Origin: Lachnospiraceae bacterium
GTDB taxonomy: Bacteria; Bacillota; Clostridia; Lachnospirales; Lachnospiraceae
Length of the DNA stretch: 64,000 nucleotides
Assembly (NCBI GenBank): GCA_022788085.1
Contig: JALEWA010000006.1
Span: forward strand, 1-64,000
Direction of reading: 5' to 3'
In this document: piece by piece, positions 16,003 through 26,780 of the stretch
Position numbering within the stretch: the first letter of the stretch is position 1
How the letters are laid out: every line of letters starts with the position of its first letter
Made by a program: the position numbers and the translations under genes
The notes under the pieces: generated by a model
Told to the model about the DNA's origin: nothing
What the model saw: the letters and a program-made list of their open reading frames with translations, nothing else
Databases searched by the model: none

Positions 16003-17619
16003 ATGCCAGTTAAGTATGTATTTGTTACAGGTGGTGTTGTTTCCGGTTTGGGAAAAGGAATTACAGCCGCTTCTCTTGGGCGTCTTCTGAAGGCACGCGG
16101 ATACAAAGTGACCATGCAGAAGTTTGATCCTTATATTAATATTGACCCGGGTACCATGAACCCTATTCAGCATGGTGAGGTTTTTGTTACGGATGATGGA
16201 GCAGAGACAGACCTCGATCTTGGCCATTATGAAAGATTTATTGATGAAAGTCTTAATAAGAATTCAAATGTAACTACCGGTAAGGTATATTGGTCCGTTC
16301 TTCAAAAGGAAAGACGTGGTGACTATGGTGGAGGAACTGTTCAGGTTATTCCACATATTACGAATGAGATTAAAAGTCGTTTTTACCGAAATTTCACAGA
16401 TTCTGATATGCATATTGCTATCATTGAGGTTGGTGGAACCGTAGGAGATATCGAAAGCCAGCCTTTCCTGGAGTCCATCCGTCAGTTCCAGCATGAGGTT
16501 GGTCATGAGAATGCTATTTTATTACATGTTACATTAATTCCGTATTTAAGCGCTTCCCAGGAAATGAAGACGAAGCCGACACAGGCTAGTGTTAAGGAAT
16601 TGCAGGGAATGGGTATCCAACCGGATATTATCGTATGCCGTAGTGAGCATCCGATGGATCAGGGCATTAAGGATAAGATTGCTCTCTTCTGCAATGTTCC
16701 AAATTCTCACGTATTACAGAATCTTGATGTAAAGTATTTATATGAGGCACCTCTTGCCATGGAGAAAGAGCATTTAGCCGAGGTTGCATGTGAATGTCTG
16801 CATCTGGAATGTCCGGAACCTGATTTGGCAGAGTGGAAGAAGATGGTGGATGACCTTTACAGCCCTACTCAGGAGGTTGAAATAGCACTTGTTGGTAAGT
16901 ACACACAGCTGCATGATGCTTACATCAGTGTGGTTGAGGCATTGAAGCATGGTGGTATTCCACAGCATTCTACCGTACAGATCAGATGGGTAGATTCTGA
17001 GCAGGTTAATCAGGATAACGTAGAAGAGATTCTGAAGGGAGTAGATGGTGTTCTTGTACCGGGTGGATTTGGTGACCGTGGTATTGAAGGTATGATTGAT
17101 GCCATTCATTATGCAAGAGTAAATAACATTCCATTCCTTGGTATTTGTCTTGGCATGCAGCTATCTATCGTTGAATATGCAAGAAATGTTGTTGGTTTTG
17201 GTGATGCTCACAGCATTGAGTTGAATCCGAATACGACACATCCCGTCATTGCTTTAATGCCGGATCAGAATGGCGTAGAGGATATCGGTGGAACTTTAAG
17301 ACTCGGTTCATACCCGTGTGTTCTTGATAAGAATTCCAAGGCATATAAGCTATATGGTGAGGAAACCATTCATGAGCGTCACAGACATCGTTATGAAGTA
17401 AATAACGATTACCGTATGCCTTTAGCGGATAACGGTATGTTGCTTTCCGGTTTTTCTCCGGATGGTCGTATTGTAGAGATGATTGAAGTTCCGGCACATC
17501 CATTTTTTGTCGCAACACAGGCACATCCGGAACTAAAGAGCCGTCCAAACAGACCGCATCCACTTTTCAGGGGACTCATTGAAGCAGCTATTGCATATAA
17601 GAATAATAAACTTAATTAA
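16003..17619 (+). CDS. pyrG: CTP synthase
   Basis: This 538-residue cytoplasmic enzyme converts UTP to CTP using ATP and glutamine. The N-terminal synthetase domain opens [23 protein letters not shown] with the ATP loop and has the [14 protein letters not shown] segment. The C-terminal class I glutaminase domain (about residues 285-535) has PGGFGDRG, the nucleophile cysteine in LGICLGMQ and the His/Glu pair in [11 protein letters not shown]. All motifs are intact at full length. AGAAAGGA precedes ATG 16003. It stands between fbp and the DUF1846 gene, which follows by only 37 bases. Confidence 0.97.
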   Translation: MPVKYVFVTGGVVSGLGKGITAASLGRLLKARGYKVTMQKFDPYINIDPGTMNPIQHGEVFVTDDGAETDLDLGHYERFIDESLNKNSNVTTGKVYWSVLQKERRGDYGGGTVQVIPHITNEIKSRFYRNFTDSDMHIAIIEVGGTVGDIESQPFLESIRQFQHEVGHENAILLHVTLIPYLSASQEMKTKPTQASVKELQGMGIQPDIIVCRSEHPMDQGIKDKIALFCNVPNSHVLQNLDVKYLYEAPLAMEKEHLAEVACECLHLECPEPDLAEWKKMVDDLYSPTQEVEIALVGKYTQLHDAYISVVEALKHGGIPQHSTVQIRWVDSEQVNQDNVEEILKGVDGVLVPGGFGDRGIEGMIDAIHYARVNNIPFLGICLGMQLSIVEYARNVVGFGDAHSIELNPNTTHPVIALMPDQNGVEDIGGTLRLGSYPCVLDKNSKAYKLYGEETIHERHRHRYEVNNDYRMPLADNGMLLSGFSPDGRIVEMIEVPAHPFFVATQAHPELKSRPNRPHPLFRGLIEAAIAYKNNKLN

Positions 17620-17656
17620 GGATAAAATAAAGTAACCAGAAAGGTACATTTGATGT

Positions 17657-19126
17657 ATGAAAACAGGATTTGATAATGAAAAGTATTTAAAAATACAGTC
17701 AGAATATATTAAGGAAAGAATCAATAAATTTGGAGATAAGCTGTATTTGGAATTTGGTGGAAAGCTTTTTGATGATTTTCATGCATCAAGAGTATTACCC
17801 GGTTTTGCACCGGATAGTAAGCTGAAGATGCTGCTGCAGCTATCAGAGCAGGCTGAGATTGTCATTGTAATCGGTTCTGATGCTATTGAGAAGAATAAAA
17901 AGAGAGAAGATCTTGGAATTACTTATGATAAAGATGTATTAAGACTGATTGAAGAATACAGAAGCTGCGGGTTATATGTTGGAAGTGTTGTCGTTACTAT
18001 GTATTCCGGTCAGCCTGCGGCAGATGCTTTCAAGGAAAAGCTGGAAAAGAAGGGAATCAAGGTATATCGTCATTATGCCATTGAAGGATATCCGACGAAC
18101 GTTTCCCATATCGTAAGTGATGACGGCTTTGGTAAAAATGATTATGTAGAGACATCAAGACCATTAGTTGTTATTACGGCACCGGGACCCGGAAGCGGAA
18201 AGATGGCAACCTGTCTGTCACAGCTTTATCATGAGAATAAGAGAGGAATAAAGGCAGGTTATGCCAAGTTCGAGACATTTCCTATCTGGAACATTCCATT
18301 AAAGCATCCTGTGAATCTTGCTTATGAAGCAGCAACGGCAGACTTAAATGACTTGAATATGATTGATCCGTTCCATTTGGAAGCATATGGTGTTACTACC
18401 GTTAATTACAATAGGGACATTGAGATTTTCCCTGTATTGAATGCTGTATTTGAAGAGATTTATGGAGAGAATCCATATAAGTCACCAACAGATATGGGCG
18501 TCAATATGGCAGGAAACTGTATTTTTGATGATGAGGCTGTCTGTGAAGCGTCCTGCATGGAAATCATCAGAAGATATTATAAGGCGCTGAATGCTTTGTC
18601 TCTTGGCGAACCGGTAGAGAATGAAGTATATAAGCTTGAACTTTTGATGAAGCAGGCAAAGATTACGACGAATGACAGAAAAGTTACGGTTGCGGCAAAG
18701 GAACGTGCTGTCAGCCTTGGTGTACCGACAGCCGCCATTGAGCTTGAAGACGGAACGATTATCACTTCAAAGACAACGGAGCTGTTAGGCGCTTCGGCAG
18801 CATTATTGTTAAATGCATTGAAGCATTTGGGAGGAATTCCTCATGACGTTCATTTGATCGCACCGAATGCATTTGAGCCAATTCAGGATTTGAAAACCAC
18901 TTATCTTGGAAGTAAGAATCCAAGACTGCATTCCGATGAGGTTTTGATTGCGCTTGCCTTGTCTGCATTGGAGGATGAAAATGCAAGAATCGCAATGGAA
19001 CAGCTGCCAAAGCTTTCCGGCTGTCAGGTTCATACCTCTGATATGCTGACAGATGTTGATATCAAGACTTTTAAGAAACTGAAGGTTGATTTGACAAGTG
19101 AACCTGTAATTACGAATGGAAAATAA
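17657..19126 (+). CDS. DUF1846 family protein of unknown function
   Basis: The product is 489 residues, cytoplasmic, and matches what I know of DUF1846: KTGFDNEKYLKIQSEYI at the start, VIGSDAIEKNKKREDLGITYD, a glycine-rich loop TAPGPGSGKMATCLSQ (about residues 173-188) and the TNVSHIVSDDGFGKN segment. The glycine-rich loop suggests nucleotide or phosphate binding. No enzyme activity is established to my knowledge. AGAAAGG precedes ATG 17657. It closely follows pyrG and may be cotranscribed with it. Confidence 0.85.
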   Translation: MKTGFDNEKYLKIQSEYIKERINKFGDKLYLEFGGKLFDDFHASRVLPGFAPDSKLKMLLQLSEQAEIVIVIGSDAIEKNKKREDLGITYDKDVLRLIEEYRSCGLYVGSVVVTMYSGQPAADAFKEKLEKKGIKVYRHYAIEGYPTNVSHIVSDDGFGKNDYVETSRPLVVITAPGPGSGKMATCLSQLYHENKRGIKAGYAKFETFPIWNIPLKHPVNLAYEAATADLNDLNMIDPFHLEAYGVTTVNYNRDIEIFPVLNAVFEEIYGENPYKSPTDMGVNMAGNCIFDDEAVCEASCMEIIRRYYKALNALSLGEPVENEVYKLELLMKQAKITTNDRKVTVAAKERAVSLGVPTAAIELEDGTIITSKTTELLGASAALLLNALKHLGGIPHDVHLIAPNAFEPIQDLKTTYLGSKNPRLHSDEVLIALALSALEDENARIAMEQLPKLSGCQVHTSDMLTDVDIKTFKKLKVDLTSEPVITNGK

Positions 19127-19228
19127 GAAGATATGGTAAAATTTATAAATTGTTAATACTTCCTATTTTTATTTCAGAAAGAAAATGTTGATTTATAAAC
19201 CTTCACTCTCTATAATTATAAATAAGAT

Positions 19229-19255
19229 GTAACGATAAAGGTTCAGAATTGTTAC
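19229..19255 (+). repeat. short hairpin repeat, copy 1
   Basis: GTAAC (19229-19233) and GTTAC (19251-19255) flank a 17-base loop containing AAAGGTTCAGAAT. It resembles copies 2 (19343-19369) and 3 (32964-32992). Confidence 0.55.
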
Positions 19256-19342
19256 AATAAGATATTCCATTTAGGGAATACTGATAAGAGCAGTTTAAAT
19301 AGTTACGAAAATATACTGTCAGTAGCAGAATAAAGATAATAT

Positions 19343-19369
19343 GTAACTATGAAGGTACTGAATAGTTAC
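19343..19369 (+). repeat. short hairpin repeat, copy 2
   Basis: GTAACT (19343-19348) pairs with AGTTAC (19364-19369) around the loop ATGAAGGTACTGAAT. This loop differs from copy 3 upstream of the second aldolase gene at only two of 15 positions. Confidence 0.65.
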
Positions 19370-19417
19370 GATAATATTTATAGTGCGCAGACAATAGAGA
19401 GGCATGGTTATTTAATT

Positions 19418-21682
19418 ATGGATAATAATCAAATTAACAATTACGACAACAATTCGGGTAGAAACCCGAATGGGCAAAATGGCAATGGAGGAAATAATAA
19501 CGGAAACAATCAGGATCCTAAGAAACAGAATTTGCTGATTCTTCTTATTGCAGCATTGGTTTCTTTGCTATGTATAAGCTATTTTATGAAGGCAGTCACG
19601 GGAGCAACTAACCGCGAGATTACCTATAACGAGTTCGTTTCCATGATTCAAGAGGGGAAAATCGAGAGTGTGGAGATTGATTCTAACCAGATTGTAATTT
19701 ATCCAAAGGCAAAGGAAACAAATTCTTTCTTTTATACGCAGCCGGTTATCACATATTATACCGGTAAGCTTGAAGATGATGATACGCTGACACAGCGATT
19801 GCTTGATGCAGGAGTTGAGGTAAAAGGTTCTGTACCGGATGGTTCCGGAATTATTATAACGATTTTGTCTTATATTTTACCGATTCTTCTGATGTGGGGA
19901 CTGTTGAGTCTGTTACTTAAGAAGATGACCGGTGGTGGCGGAGCCTTCGGCATGGGTAAAAGTAATGCGAAGGTCTATGTACAGAAGGAAACAGGAATTA
20001 CCTTTAAGGATGTGGCAGGTGAGGATGAGGCAAAGGAATCACTGCAGGAAGTAGTTGATTTTCTGCACAATCCCGGAAAATATTCTAAGATTGGTGCAAG
20101 GCTTCCAAAGGGTGCCCTCTTAGTAGGACCTCCAGGAACAGGTAAAACATTACTTGCCAAGGCTGTTGCAGGTGAAGCTCATGTGCCGTTTTTCTCATTG
20201 GCAGGATCTGATTTTATTGAGTTGTATGTAGGTGTTGGTGCTTCCAGAGTAAGAGATTTATTCAAGGAAGCGGAGAAGAATGCACCATGCATCATTTTTA
20301 TTGATGAGATTGATGCCATTGGTAGAAGCCGTGATTCGAAGTATGGCGGTGGAAATGAAGAACGTGAACAGACTTTGAATCAGCTTCTTTCTGAGATGGA
20401 TGGTTTTGATGGTAAGAAGGGTATTATTATTCTTGCTGCAACAAACAGACCTGAGATTCTTGACAAAGCATTGCTTAGACCGGGACGTTTTGACAGAAGA
20501 ATTATTGTTGACAAGCCTGACTTAAAGGGACGTGTTGACATTCTGAAGGTTCATGCCAAGGATGTATTGATGGATGAAACCGTAGATTTAGATGCCATCG
20601 CATTAGCAACCAGCGGTGCGGTAGGTTCCGACCTTGCTAATATGATTAACGAAGCTGCCATTAATGCTGTTAAGGAAGGCAGAGAGTTCGTAAGCCAGAA
20701 GGATTTATTCAATGCTGTTGAAGTAGTTCTCGTTGGTAAGGAGAAAAAGGACCGAATCATGAGTAAGAAGGAGCGAGAAATCGTATCATATCATGAGGTT
20801 GGTCATGCATTGATCAGTGCATTGCAGAAAAATTCAGAACCGGTACAGAAGATTACGATTGTACCCAGAACGATGGGTGCTTTAGGATATGTTATGCATG
20901 TACCTGAGGATGAGAAGTACCTGAATACACAGGCAGAACTTCACGATATGATTGTTGGACTTCTTGGCGGACGTGCAGCAGAGGAAATCATGTTTGATAC
21001 AGTTACAACCGGTGCATCCAATGATATCGAGAAGGCAACAAGTATTGCCCGTTCTATGGTAACAAGATATGGTATGAGCAAGAAGTTTGGCTTAATCGGA
21101 CTGGAAACAGTAGAAAGCCAGTATCTTGATGGCAGAAGTGCCTTGAACTGTGCAGATAATACGGCTTCTGAAATAGATACAGAGGTTATGCAGATCTTGA
21201 AGGATGCATATGAGGAAGCATTAGGGATGTTGCGTGAAAACCGTGATGCCATGGATAAGATTGCTGCATATCTGATTGAAAAAGAAACCATTACCGGTAA
21301 AGAATTCATGAAGATATTCCGTGAGGTAAAGGGAATCCCTGAACCGGAGGAAGAGAAGAAGGATTCTGCATCTAAGGAAAAACCTGTGGAAACAGCAAAG
21401 AAAGAGGAAGAGGCTGCAAAGAAGGAGAGTGTATCTGAGGATGTATCTACAGAAGAAAAAACAGTAGATATCAAGATGCATGAAGAAATTAATGCATACG
21501 TACCAACACCGGAGGAGATACGTAATAACATGCAGATACAGCAAAGTGCACCCCCCATGCAGCAGGAACAGCCACAGTCACAGGATGTTCCACAAACTGA
21601 AGAATCGGAACAGAAAGAGGAGAATCCTGAAGTTTCCAGGTTCGGTTCAGCGTGGGATCAGAATGTGAATGGAAGAGAATAA
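19418..21682 (+). CDS. ftsH: ATP-dependent zinc metalloprotease FtsH
   Basis: This 754-residue membrane-anchored AAA+ protease degrades misfolded membrane and regulatory proteins. Order: Asn/Gly-rich cytoplasmic start, membrane segment (about residues 37-57), small external domain, second membrane segment (about 145-165), the AAA module with Walker [18 protein letters not shown], Walker [13 protein letters not shown] and SRH, then the zinc site H459EVGH463. A Glu/Lys/Gln-rich tail of about 110 residues is disordered and longer than in Bacillus. ATG 19418 has a rather distant AGAGAGG (19396-19402). An in-frame ATG at 19349 adds 23 residues but lies in a repeat and lacks a ribosome site. Confidence 0.95.
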   Translation: MDNNQINNYDNNSGRNPNGQNGNGGNNNGNNQDPKKQNLLILLIAALVSLLCISYFMKAVTGATNREITYNEFVSMIQEGKIESVEIDSNQIVIYPKAKETNSFFYTQPVITYYTGKLEDDDTLTQRLLDAGVEVKGSVPDGSGIIITILSYILPILLMWGLLSLLLKKMTGGGGAFGMGKSNAKVYVQKETGITFKDVAGEDEAKESLQEVVDFLHNPGKYSKIGARLPKGALLVGPPGTGKTLLAKAVAGEAHVPFFSLAGSDFIELYVGVGASRVRDLFKEAEKNAPCIIFIDEIDAIGRSRDSKYGGGNEEREQTLNQLLSEMDGFDGKKGIIILAATNRPEILDKALLRPGRFDRRIIVDKPDLKGRVDILKVHAKDVLMDETVDLDAIALATSGAVGSDLANMINEAAINAVKEGREFVSQKDLFNAVEVVLVGKEKKDRIMSKKEREIVSYHEVGHALISALQKNSEPVQKITIVPRTMGALGYVMHVPEDEKYLNTQAELHDMIVGLLGGRAAEEIMFDTVTTGASNDIEKATSIARSMVTRYGMSKKFGLIGLETVESQYLDGRSALNCADNTASEIDTEVMQILKDAYEEALGMLRENRDAMDKIAAYLIEKETITGKEFMKIFREVKGIPEPEEEKKDSASKEKPVETAKKEEEAAKKESVSEDVSTEEKTVDIKMHEEINAYVPTPEEIRNNMQIQQSAPPMQQEQPQSQDVPQTEESEQKEENPEVSRFGSAWDQNVNGRE

Positions 21683-21691
21683 GAATTTGAT

Positions 21692-21719
21692 AAGGGTACG
21701 CATCAGCGTACCCTTTTTT
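21692..21719 (+). terminator. terminator after ftsH
   Basis: AAGGGTACGC (21692-21701) pairs with GCGTACCCTT (21706-21715) around ATCA, followed by T residues. Confidence 0.9.
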
Positions 21720-21745
21720 GAACATACCGTATAAGGAGGAGAAGT

Positions 21746-21949
21746 ATGTCAGAACAGATAAATAATACAGATATCGAAAATATGTTAAAACTTCTGGATG
21801 GTTTTGCCATGTCGGAAGAGAGCAGATTGAAAGTAACAGCAAGCGAGGAACTGCCACAGGGAGAAGCAAAGAAGCAGTACCACCATGGGCGCTGTGATAT
21901 AGGAAGCCCGTGGGCTAAAGGAACAGCCTTTGACGTATTGGAGGATTAG
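21746..21949 (+). CDS. small hypothetical protein upstream of uvrC
   Basis: This 67-residue soluble protein has an AAGGAGG site before ATG 21746. The first 40 residues are acidic and helical. The end holds a distinct [18 protein letters not shown] segment with two histidines and one cysteine that could bind metal. I do not recognise the family. Its stop is one base before the uvrC start, so the two are translationally coupled, and its reading frame looks genuine. Function unknown. Confidence 0.7.
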   Translation: MSEQINNTDIENMLKLLDGFAMSEESRLKVTASEELPQGEAKKQYHHGRCDIGSPWAKGTAFDVLED

Positions 21950-21950
21950 T

Positions 21951-23840
21951 ATGTCATACGATTTTGATGTGAAGGAGGAGCTGAAAAAGCTTCCGAATAA
22001 ACCGGGTGTTTATATTATGCATGATAGCGATGATACGATTCTGTATGTGGGAAAGGCTATTAATCTGCATAATCGTGTTCGCTCTTATTTCAAGGAAAAT
22101 ATCGGGCGTGGTCCGCAGATTGATAAAATGGTATCGTTAATCGCAAGATTTGAATATATTGTCACGGATTCTGAGCTGGAGGCGTTGGTTCTTGAGAATA
22201 ATCTGATTAAGGAACATCGACCAAAGTATAATACCATGCTCAAGGATGATAAGACATATCCATATATTAAGGTCACAACAGGGGATGCTTATCCAAGGTT
22301 ACAGCTTGTGCGCCAGATGAAAAAGGATAAGGCACGGTATTTCGGCCCATATATGGGTGGAAATGTAAAGGAAACGATAGATTTTCTAAATAAGCTCTAT
22401 AAACTACGAACCTGTAATAGAAAGCTTCCTGCTGACATTGGAAAGGAAAGACCATGTCTGAATCATCATATTGACCAATGCTGTGCACCATGTCAGGGAT
22501 TGGTTTCCGAAGAGGAATATGGAAAGCGTATTGAACAGGTAATTGATTTCCTGAATGGCAAATATCAGCCTATTATTAAGGAATTAAGAGAGAAAATGCT
22601 TGCGGCTTCTGAAAAGATGGAATACGAGGAAGCCATGAAATATCGTGACCTGATTGAAACGGTTAAAAAGCTTGGAGAAACACAGAAGATTTCAGATAAT
22701 ATAGGAGAGGATAAGGATATCATAGCACTTGCCATTGATGGCAATGAAACGGTAGTACAGATTTTCTTCCTCAGAAATGGTAAGTTGATTGGAAGAGAAC
22801 ACTTCTATATGACGCAGATAGAGGAGCCTGTGGCAGATAAGATTCTGACCAGCTTTGTAAAACAGTTTTATGCAGGTACACCGTTTATCCCAAGAGAGAT
22901 TATGCTGCAGGAACCGATTGAAGATATGGAGCTGGTAGAGAGCTGGCTTACTAATAAAAAGGGAGCCAGGGTGCGTTTAAGAGTGCCATTAAAAGGCTCT
23001 AAGGAAAAGCTTGTGGAACTTGCAGCAAAGAATGCAGCACTTGTCTTAAGTCAGGACAGAGAACGAATTCGAAGAGAAGAGGGCAGAACGATTGGGGCTG
23101 TGAAGGAAATCGAAGAGCTGCTGGGGCTTCATGGACTGAATCGAATGGAAGCATTTGATATTTCGAATACCAGCGGTTTTGCTAATGTCGGTTCTATGGT
23201 AGTCTATGAAAAAGGAAAGCCAAAGAGAAGTGATTACCGAAAGTTTCGCATGAAGACGGTTGCCGGACCGGATGATTATGCCTGCATGCAGGAGGTACTT
23301 ACAAGAAGATTCAGACACGGACTTGATGAACAACAGGAAATGCAGGAAAATGATATGGATGAAAGCTTTGGCAGCTTCACAAAGTTTCCTGATTTGTTGT
23401 TGATGGATGGTGGCAGGGGACAGGTCAACATTGCACTACAGGTACTTGATGAGCTTGGCCTTTCGATTCCTGTCTGTGGTATGGTCAAGGATGACAACCA
23501 TAGAACAAGAGGCCTGTATTTTAACAATAAAGAGCTTCCAATCGACCGTAATTCCGAAGGCTTTAAGCTGATTACCAGAATTCAGGATGAAGCGCACCGC
23601 TTTGCAATCACCTATCATCGCTCCCTGCGTAGTAAGGCACAGGTTCATTCCGTCCTTGACGAGATTCCCGGTATCGGACCAAGCAGGAGACGTGCATTAA
23701 TGAAGTACTTTAAGTCCATTGAGGAGATGAAGCAGGCAGATGCTGCTACGATTGCAGAGGTTCCCGGAATACCAATGTCTGTGGCTGAGGAAATCCATAC
23801 CTTCTTTCGCCAGCATAAAAATGATACTACACAGTCATGA
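21951..23840 (+). CDS. uvrC: excinuclease ABC subunit C
   Basis: This 629-residue nuclease makes both incisions in nucleotide excision repair with UvrB. It shows the GIY-YIG domain ([21 protein letters not shown], about residues 14-34), a Cys-rich stretch ([15 protein letters not shown]), the UVR motif ([16 protein letters not shown], about 220-235), the RNase H-like C-terminal nuclease ([12 protein letters not shown]) and the tandem helix-hairpin-helix ([16 protein letters not shown]). ATG 21951 follows GGAGG inside the end of the preceding gene. The length is normal. Confidence 0.96.
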   Translation: MSYDFDVKEELKKLPNKPGVYIMHDSDDTILYVGKAINLHNRVRSYFKENIGRGPQIDKMVSLIARFEYIVTDSELEALVLENNLIKEHRPKYNTMLKDDKTYPYIKVTTGDAYPRLQLVRQMKKDKARYFGPYMGGNVKETIDFLNKLYKLRTCNRKLPADIGKERPCLNHHIDQCCAPCQGLVSEEEYGKRIEQVIDFLNGKYQPIIKELREKMLAASEKMEYEEAMKYRDLIETVKKLGETQKISDNIGEDKDIIALAIDGNETVVQIFFLRNGKLIGREHFYMTQIEEPVADKILTSFVKQFYAGTPFIPREIMLQEPIEDMELVESWLTNKKGARVRLRVPLKGSKEKLVELAAKNAALVLSQDRERIRREEGRTIGAVKEIEELLGLHGLNRMEAFDISNTSGFANVGSMVVYEKGKPKRSDYRKFRMKTVAGPDDYACMQEVLTRRFRHGLDEQQEMQENDMDESFGSFTKFPDLLLMDGGRGQVNIALQVLDELGLSIPVCGMVKDDNHRTRGLYFNNKELPIDRNSEGFKLITRIQDEAHRFAITYHRSLRSKAQVHSVLDEIPGIGPSRRRALMKYFKSIEEMKQADAATIAEVPGIPMSVAEEIHTFFRQHKNDTTQS

Positions 23841-23912
23841 AAAGCTGGAAACGGTATACTTTCTATGATATAATTTAGAAAAAGTACCCTACAGAGAGGA
23901 AGGTCCATAGAT

Positions 23913-24857
23913 ATGCCAAGTGTTAGCATCGAGAAATTGATTGAGAAATTGAACTTGAAGAATCTGACTCCGGAAGTGGATATTACAATCAAAAAAATTA
24001 CACAGCCGGATATTAACAGACCAGCATTACAGCTGGCAGGTTATTTTGAGCATTACGAAGAGACAAGACCTCAGATTATTGGTTTTGTAGAATACTCCTA
24101 TATGGAGCATATGGAAGATGAGAAGAAGGAAGAAGTATATCCAAGAGTATTATCTGATAAAACTCCTTGTGTTGTTTTCTGCAGGGATTTAAAGCCGGAT
24201 GAGCTTTTTATCAGGACAGCAATTGAGAATAATGTTGCAATATTGTCTACTGATATGTCTACTTCAGCATTTATGTCAGAGATTATCCGATGGCTGAATG
24301 TAAAGCTTGCACCTTGCATTTCCGTACATGGTGTATTGGTTGACGTATATGGTGAAGGTGTGCTGATTACAGGTGAAAGTGGTATCGGTAAGAGCGAGGC
24401 TGCTTTGGAGCTGATCAAGAGAGGCCATCGTCTTGTTTCGGATGACGTAGTAGAGATTCGTAAGGTCAGTGATGAGACTCTGGTGGGTACAGCACCGGAT
24501 ATCACAAGGCACTTTATTGAGCTTCGTGGTATTGGTATCATTGATGTTAAGACACTGTTTGGTGTTTCCAGCGTTATGGATACAACGAATATCAATCTTG
24601 TAATTCGTTTGGAGGATTGGGATAAGGAAAAGAAATATGACAGACTTGGTCTTGAAGAGAACTATACGGAATATCTTGGTAATAAGGTAGTATGTCATAA
24701 TATTCCAATCAGACCTGGTCGTAACCTTGCGGTTATTTGTGAGTCTGCAGCGGTTAACCACCGTCAGAAGAAAATGGGCTATAATGCAGCACAGGAGCTG
24801 TATCAACGTGTACAGAATTCACTTACAAGAAGAAGAGAAGAAGAGGATGAGGAGTAA
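23913..24857 (+). CDS. hprK: HPr kinase/phosphorylase
   Basis: This 314-residue enzyme phosphorylates and dephosphorylates HPr-type proteins on Ser46 in response to glycolytic metabolites, setting carbon catabolite control. Walker A GESGIGKSEAALEL (about residues 152-165), the RGHRLVSDDVVEI segment and the HprK signature ELRGIGIIDV (about 203-212) are intact. GAGGAAGG precedes ATG 23913. It is four bases upstream of the glucokinase gene. A probable substrate, the Crh-like protein at 28584, is encoded 3.7 kb downstream in the same gene run. Confidence 0.96.
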   Translation: MPSVSIEKLIEKLNLKNLTPEVDITIKKITQPDINRPALQLAGYFEHYEETRPQIIGFVEYSYMEHMEDEKKEEVYPRVLSDKTPCVVFCRDLKPDELFIRTAIENNVAILSTDMSTSAFMSEIIRWLNVKLAPCISVHGVLVDVYGEGVLITGESGIGKSEAALELIKRGHRLVSDDVVEIRKVSDETLVGTAPDITRHFIELRGIGIIDVKTLFGVSSVMDTTNINLVIRLEDWDKEKKYDRLGLEENYTEYLGNKVVCHNIPIRPGRNLAVICESAAVNHRQKKMGYNAAQELYQRVQNSLTRRREEEDEE

Positions 24858-24860
24858 AGT

Positions 24861-25799
24861 ATGAATCAGTATTGTTTTGGTGTTGATCTTGGAGGAACTA
24901 CAGTAAAAATCGGTCTTTTTGATCCGGAAGGAACCGTGTTGGAGAAATGGGAGATCCCAACCAGAAAGGATGATAACGGTAATAATATCCTGCCTGATAT
25001 CGCAGCAGCAATTCTTGGAAAAATGGAAGAAATGAATATTTCCAAAGAAGCAGTTATCGGTGTAGGTATTGGCGTACCAGGTCCTGTAGATGATGAAGGT
25101 GTCGTATACAAGGCAGTTAATCTTGGCTGGGGGATTATGAATATCAATGATGTACTTGGTGGTCTTTTGCAGCTTCCTGTTAAGGCCGGAAATGATGCAA
25201 ATGTAGCTGCTTTAGGAGAAATGTGGTGCGGTGGCGGAAAAGGCTATCATAACATGGTGCTTGTAACACTTGGAACAGGTGTTGGCGGCGGAATCATTGT
25301 GAATGACAGGATTTTGACGGGTTCAACAGGAGCAGGTGGAGAAATTGGTCATATCCATATGGAGGACAATGAGCCGGAGGCGTGTGGTTGTGGAAATCAT
25401 GGATGTCTCGAGCAGTATGCATCCGCAACAGGTATTGTAAGACTGGCAACCAGAAAGCTTGCAGCAACCTCAGAAGACAGTGTACTCCGTAAAGAGGATG
25501 TAACAGCTAAGGCTGTATTTGATGCAGTGAAGGCTGGTGACAGTGTAGCATGTGAAATCGCAGAGGAATTTGGTTTATACCTTGGAAAAGGCTTAGCAGC
25601 TGTTGCAGGTGTTGTAAATCCGGAAGCTTTTGTGATCGGGGGCGGTGTATCAAAGGCAGGAGATATTCTTCTTGATTACGTACAGAAGAATTATATGAAA
25701 TATGTGTTCCATGGTTCTAAAGATGCTGCATTCAAGCTTGCAACGCTTGGAAATGATGCAGGTATCTATGGAGCAGCTAAATTAGTTTTAAATAAATAA
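24861..25799 (+). CDS. glk: ROK-family glucokinase
   Basis: This 312-residue sugar kinase phosphorylates glucose. It has the ATP/phosphate motif VDLGGTTVKIGLFD at the start, the sugar site NDANVAALGE (about residues 109-118), LGTGVGGGII and the zinc-binding ROK motif with CGCGNHGCLEQYAS (about 174-187). No DNA-binding domain is present, so it is an enzyme, not a repressor. It sits between hprK and murB. Glucose released by the mannan operon enzymes would be a natural substrate, though the gene is distant. Confidence 0.92.
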   Translation: MNQYCFGVDLGGTTVKIGLFDPEGTVLEKWEIPTRKDDNGNNILPDIAAAILGKMEEMNISKEAVIGVGIGVPGPVDDEGVVYKAVNLGWGIMNINDVLGGLLQLPVKAGNDANVAALGEMWCGGGKGYHNMVLVTLGTGVGGGIIVNDRILTGSTGAGGEIGHIHMEDNEPEACGCGNHGCLEQYASATGIVRLATRKLAATSEDSVLRKEDVTAKAVFDAVKAGDSVACEIAEEFGLYLGKGLAAVAGVVNPEAFVIGGGVSKAGDILLDYVQKNYMKYVFHGSKDAAFKLATLGNDAGIYGAAKLVLNK

Positions 25800-25814
25800 G
25801 TAATAGGTGATAAT

Positions 25815-26729
25815 TTGAGACAGGGATTGATTCAGAAGATTAGTCAATACATTCCCGAAAACCGTATACTTAGACAGGAGCCGATGAGATTACATACTAC
25901 CTTTCGCGTAGGCGGTCCTGCGGCACTATTTTTAGAATTACAATCAGAGCAGGAGTTCAGAGATATTCTGACCCTACTTCATGCTGAAGAGGAAGATTAC
26001 TTTACCGTTGGAAATGGTAGTAATCTTCTTATTAGTGATACGGGCTATAACGGAGTTATTCTGCATCCGTCAAAGAATTTTGGCGATGTCAGGGTAGAAG
26101 GAGAAAGACTCATTTGTGAGTCGGGGGCAACACTTGCAGCGATTGCACGAACCGCATTAGAACAGGAACTTACCGGATTTGAATTTGCAGCAGGAATTCC
26201 GGGAAGTCTTGGCGGGGCAATCGTTATGAATGCAGGAGCATATGATGGTGAGATGAAACAAGTTGTTGAGACTGTGAAACTTATCACACCGGAAGGCGAG
26301 ATTATCACAAAGGATAGTGAAGAGATGGAATTCTCTTATCGTCATAGTATTTTAAAGGAAAAGCCATATCTTGTTTTAAGTGTTACCATAAAGCTGCGTA
26401 AGGGTGAAAAGGAACAAATCAAGGCAAGAATGGAGGAGCTGGCTCAAAAAAGAAGAGAGAAGCAGCCTCTGGAATATCCAAGTGCAGGCTCAACCTTTAA
26501 GCGGCCGGAAGGAGATTTTGCTGCAAAGCTGATACAGGATGCGGGACTGCGTGGATTGATGGTAGGTGGAGCTCAGGTATCTGAGAAGCACTGTGGTTTT
26601 GTGATTAATAAGGATCAGGCAACAGCTAAGGATATTTATGAACTGATGAAAAGGGTGCAGGAACAGATAAAAGAAAAATACGGTGTCATGCTTGAGCCGG
26701 AGGTTATCTGTCTGGGGGATTTCCAATAG
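25815..26729 (+). CDS. murB: UDP-N-acetylenolpyruvoylglucosamine reductase
   Basis: This 304-residue FAD enzyme makes UDP-MurNAc for peptidoglycan. FAD-binding motifs are RVGGPAALF, GNGSNLLISDTGYNG and AGIPGSLGGAIVMNAGAYDGE. The active-site serine lies in YPSAGSTFKRP and the late glutamate in MLEPEVICLG. The start is TTG 25815, with TAGGTGA upstream; no ATG lies between it and the conserved N-terminal LRQEPMRLHTTFRVGG segment. It follows glk by 15 bases. Confidence 0.93.
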   Translation: MRQGLIQKISQYIPENRILRQEPMRLHTTFRVGGPAALFLELQSEQEFRDILTLLHAEEEDYFTVGNGSNLLISDTGYNGVILHPSKNFGDVRVEGERLICESGATLAAIARTALEQELTGFEFAAGIPGSLGGAIVMNAGAYDGEMKQVVETVKLITPEGEIITKDSEEMEFSYRHSILKEKPYLVLSVTIKLRKGEKEQIKARMEELAQKRREKQPLEYPSAGSTFKRPEGDFAAKLIQDAGLRGLMVGGAQVSEKHCGFVINKDQATAKDIYELMKRVQEQIKEKYGVMLEPEVICLGDFQ

Positions 26730-26780
26730 GGAGGATGTTTTAGTTACTTACGTTTACACAGAAAGGCAGGAAATAATAAC

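Larger units (their letters stand above)
19127..19417 (+). promoter_or_regulatory. AT-rich leader region of ftsH with two hairpin repeats
   Basis: This 291-base gap contains no gene with a good start. It holds two copies of the short GTAAC/GTTAC hairpin repeat (19229-19255 and 19343-19369) and a TATAAT at 19211-19216. The frame of ftsH is open from ATG 19349, which lies inside the second repeat, but that codon has no ribosome site. Confidence 0.5.

Noticed and set aside
20941..21558. 205-codon minus-strand frame inside ftsH
   Set aside because: It is antisense to a well-supported gene, Ser/Phe-rich as shadows of Glu/Lys-rich coding are, and has no start signal.
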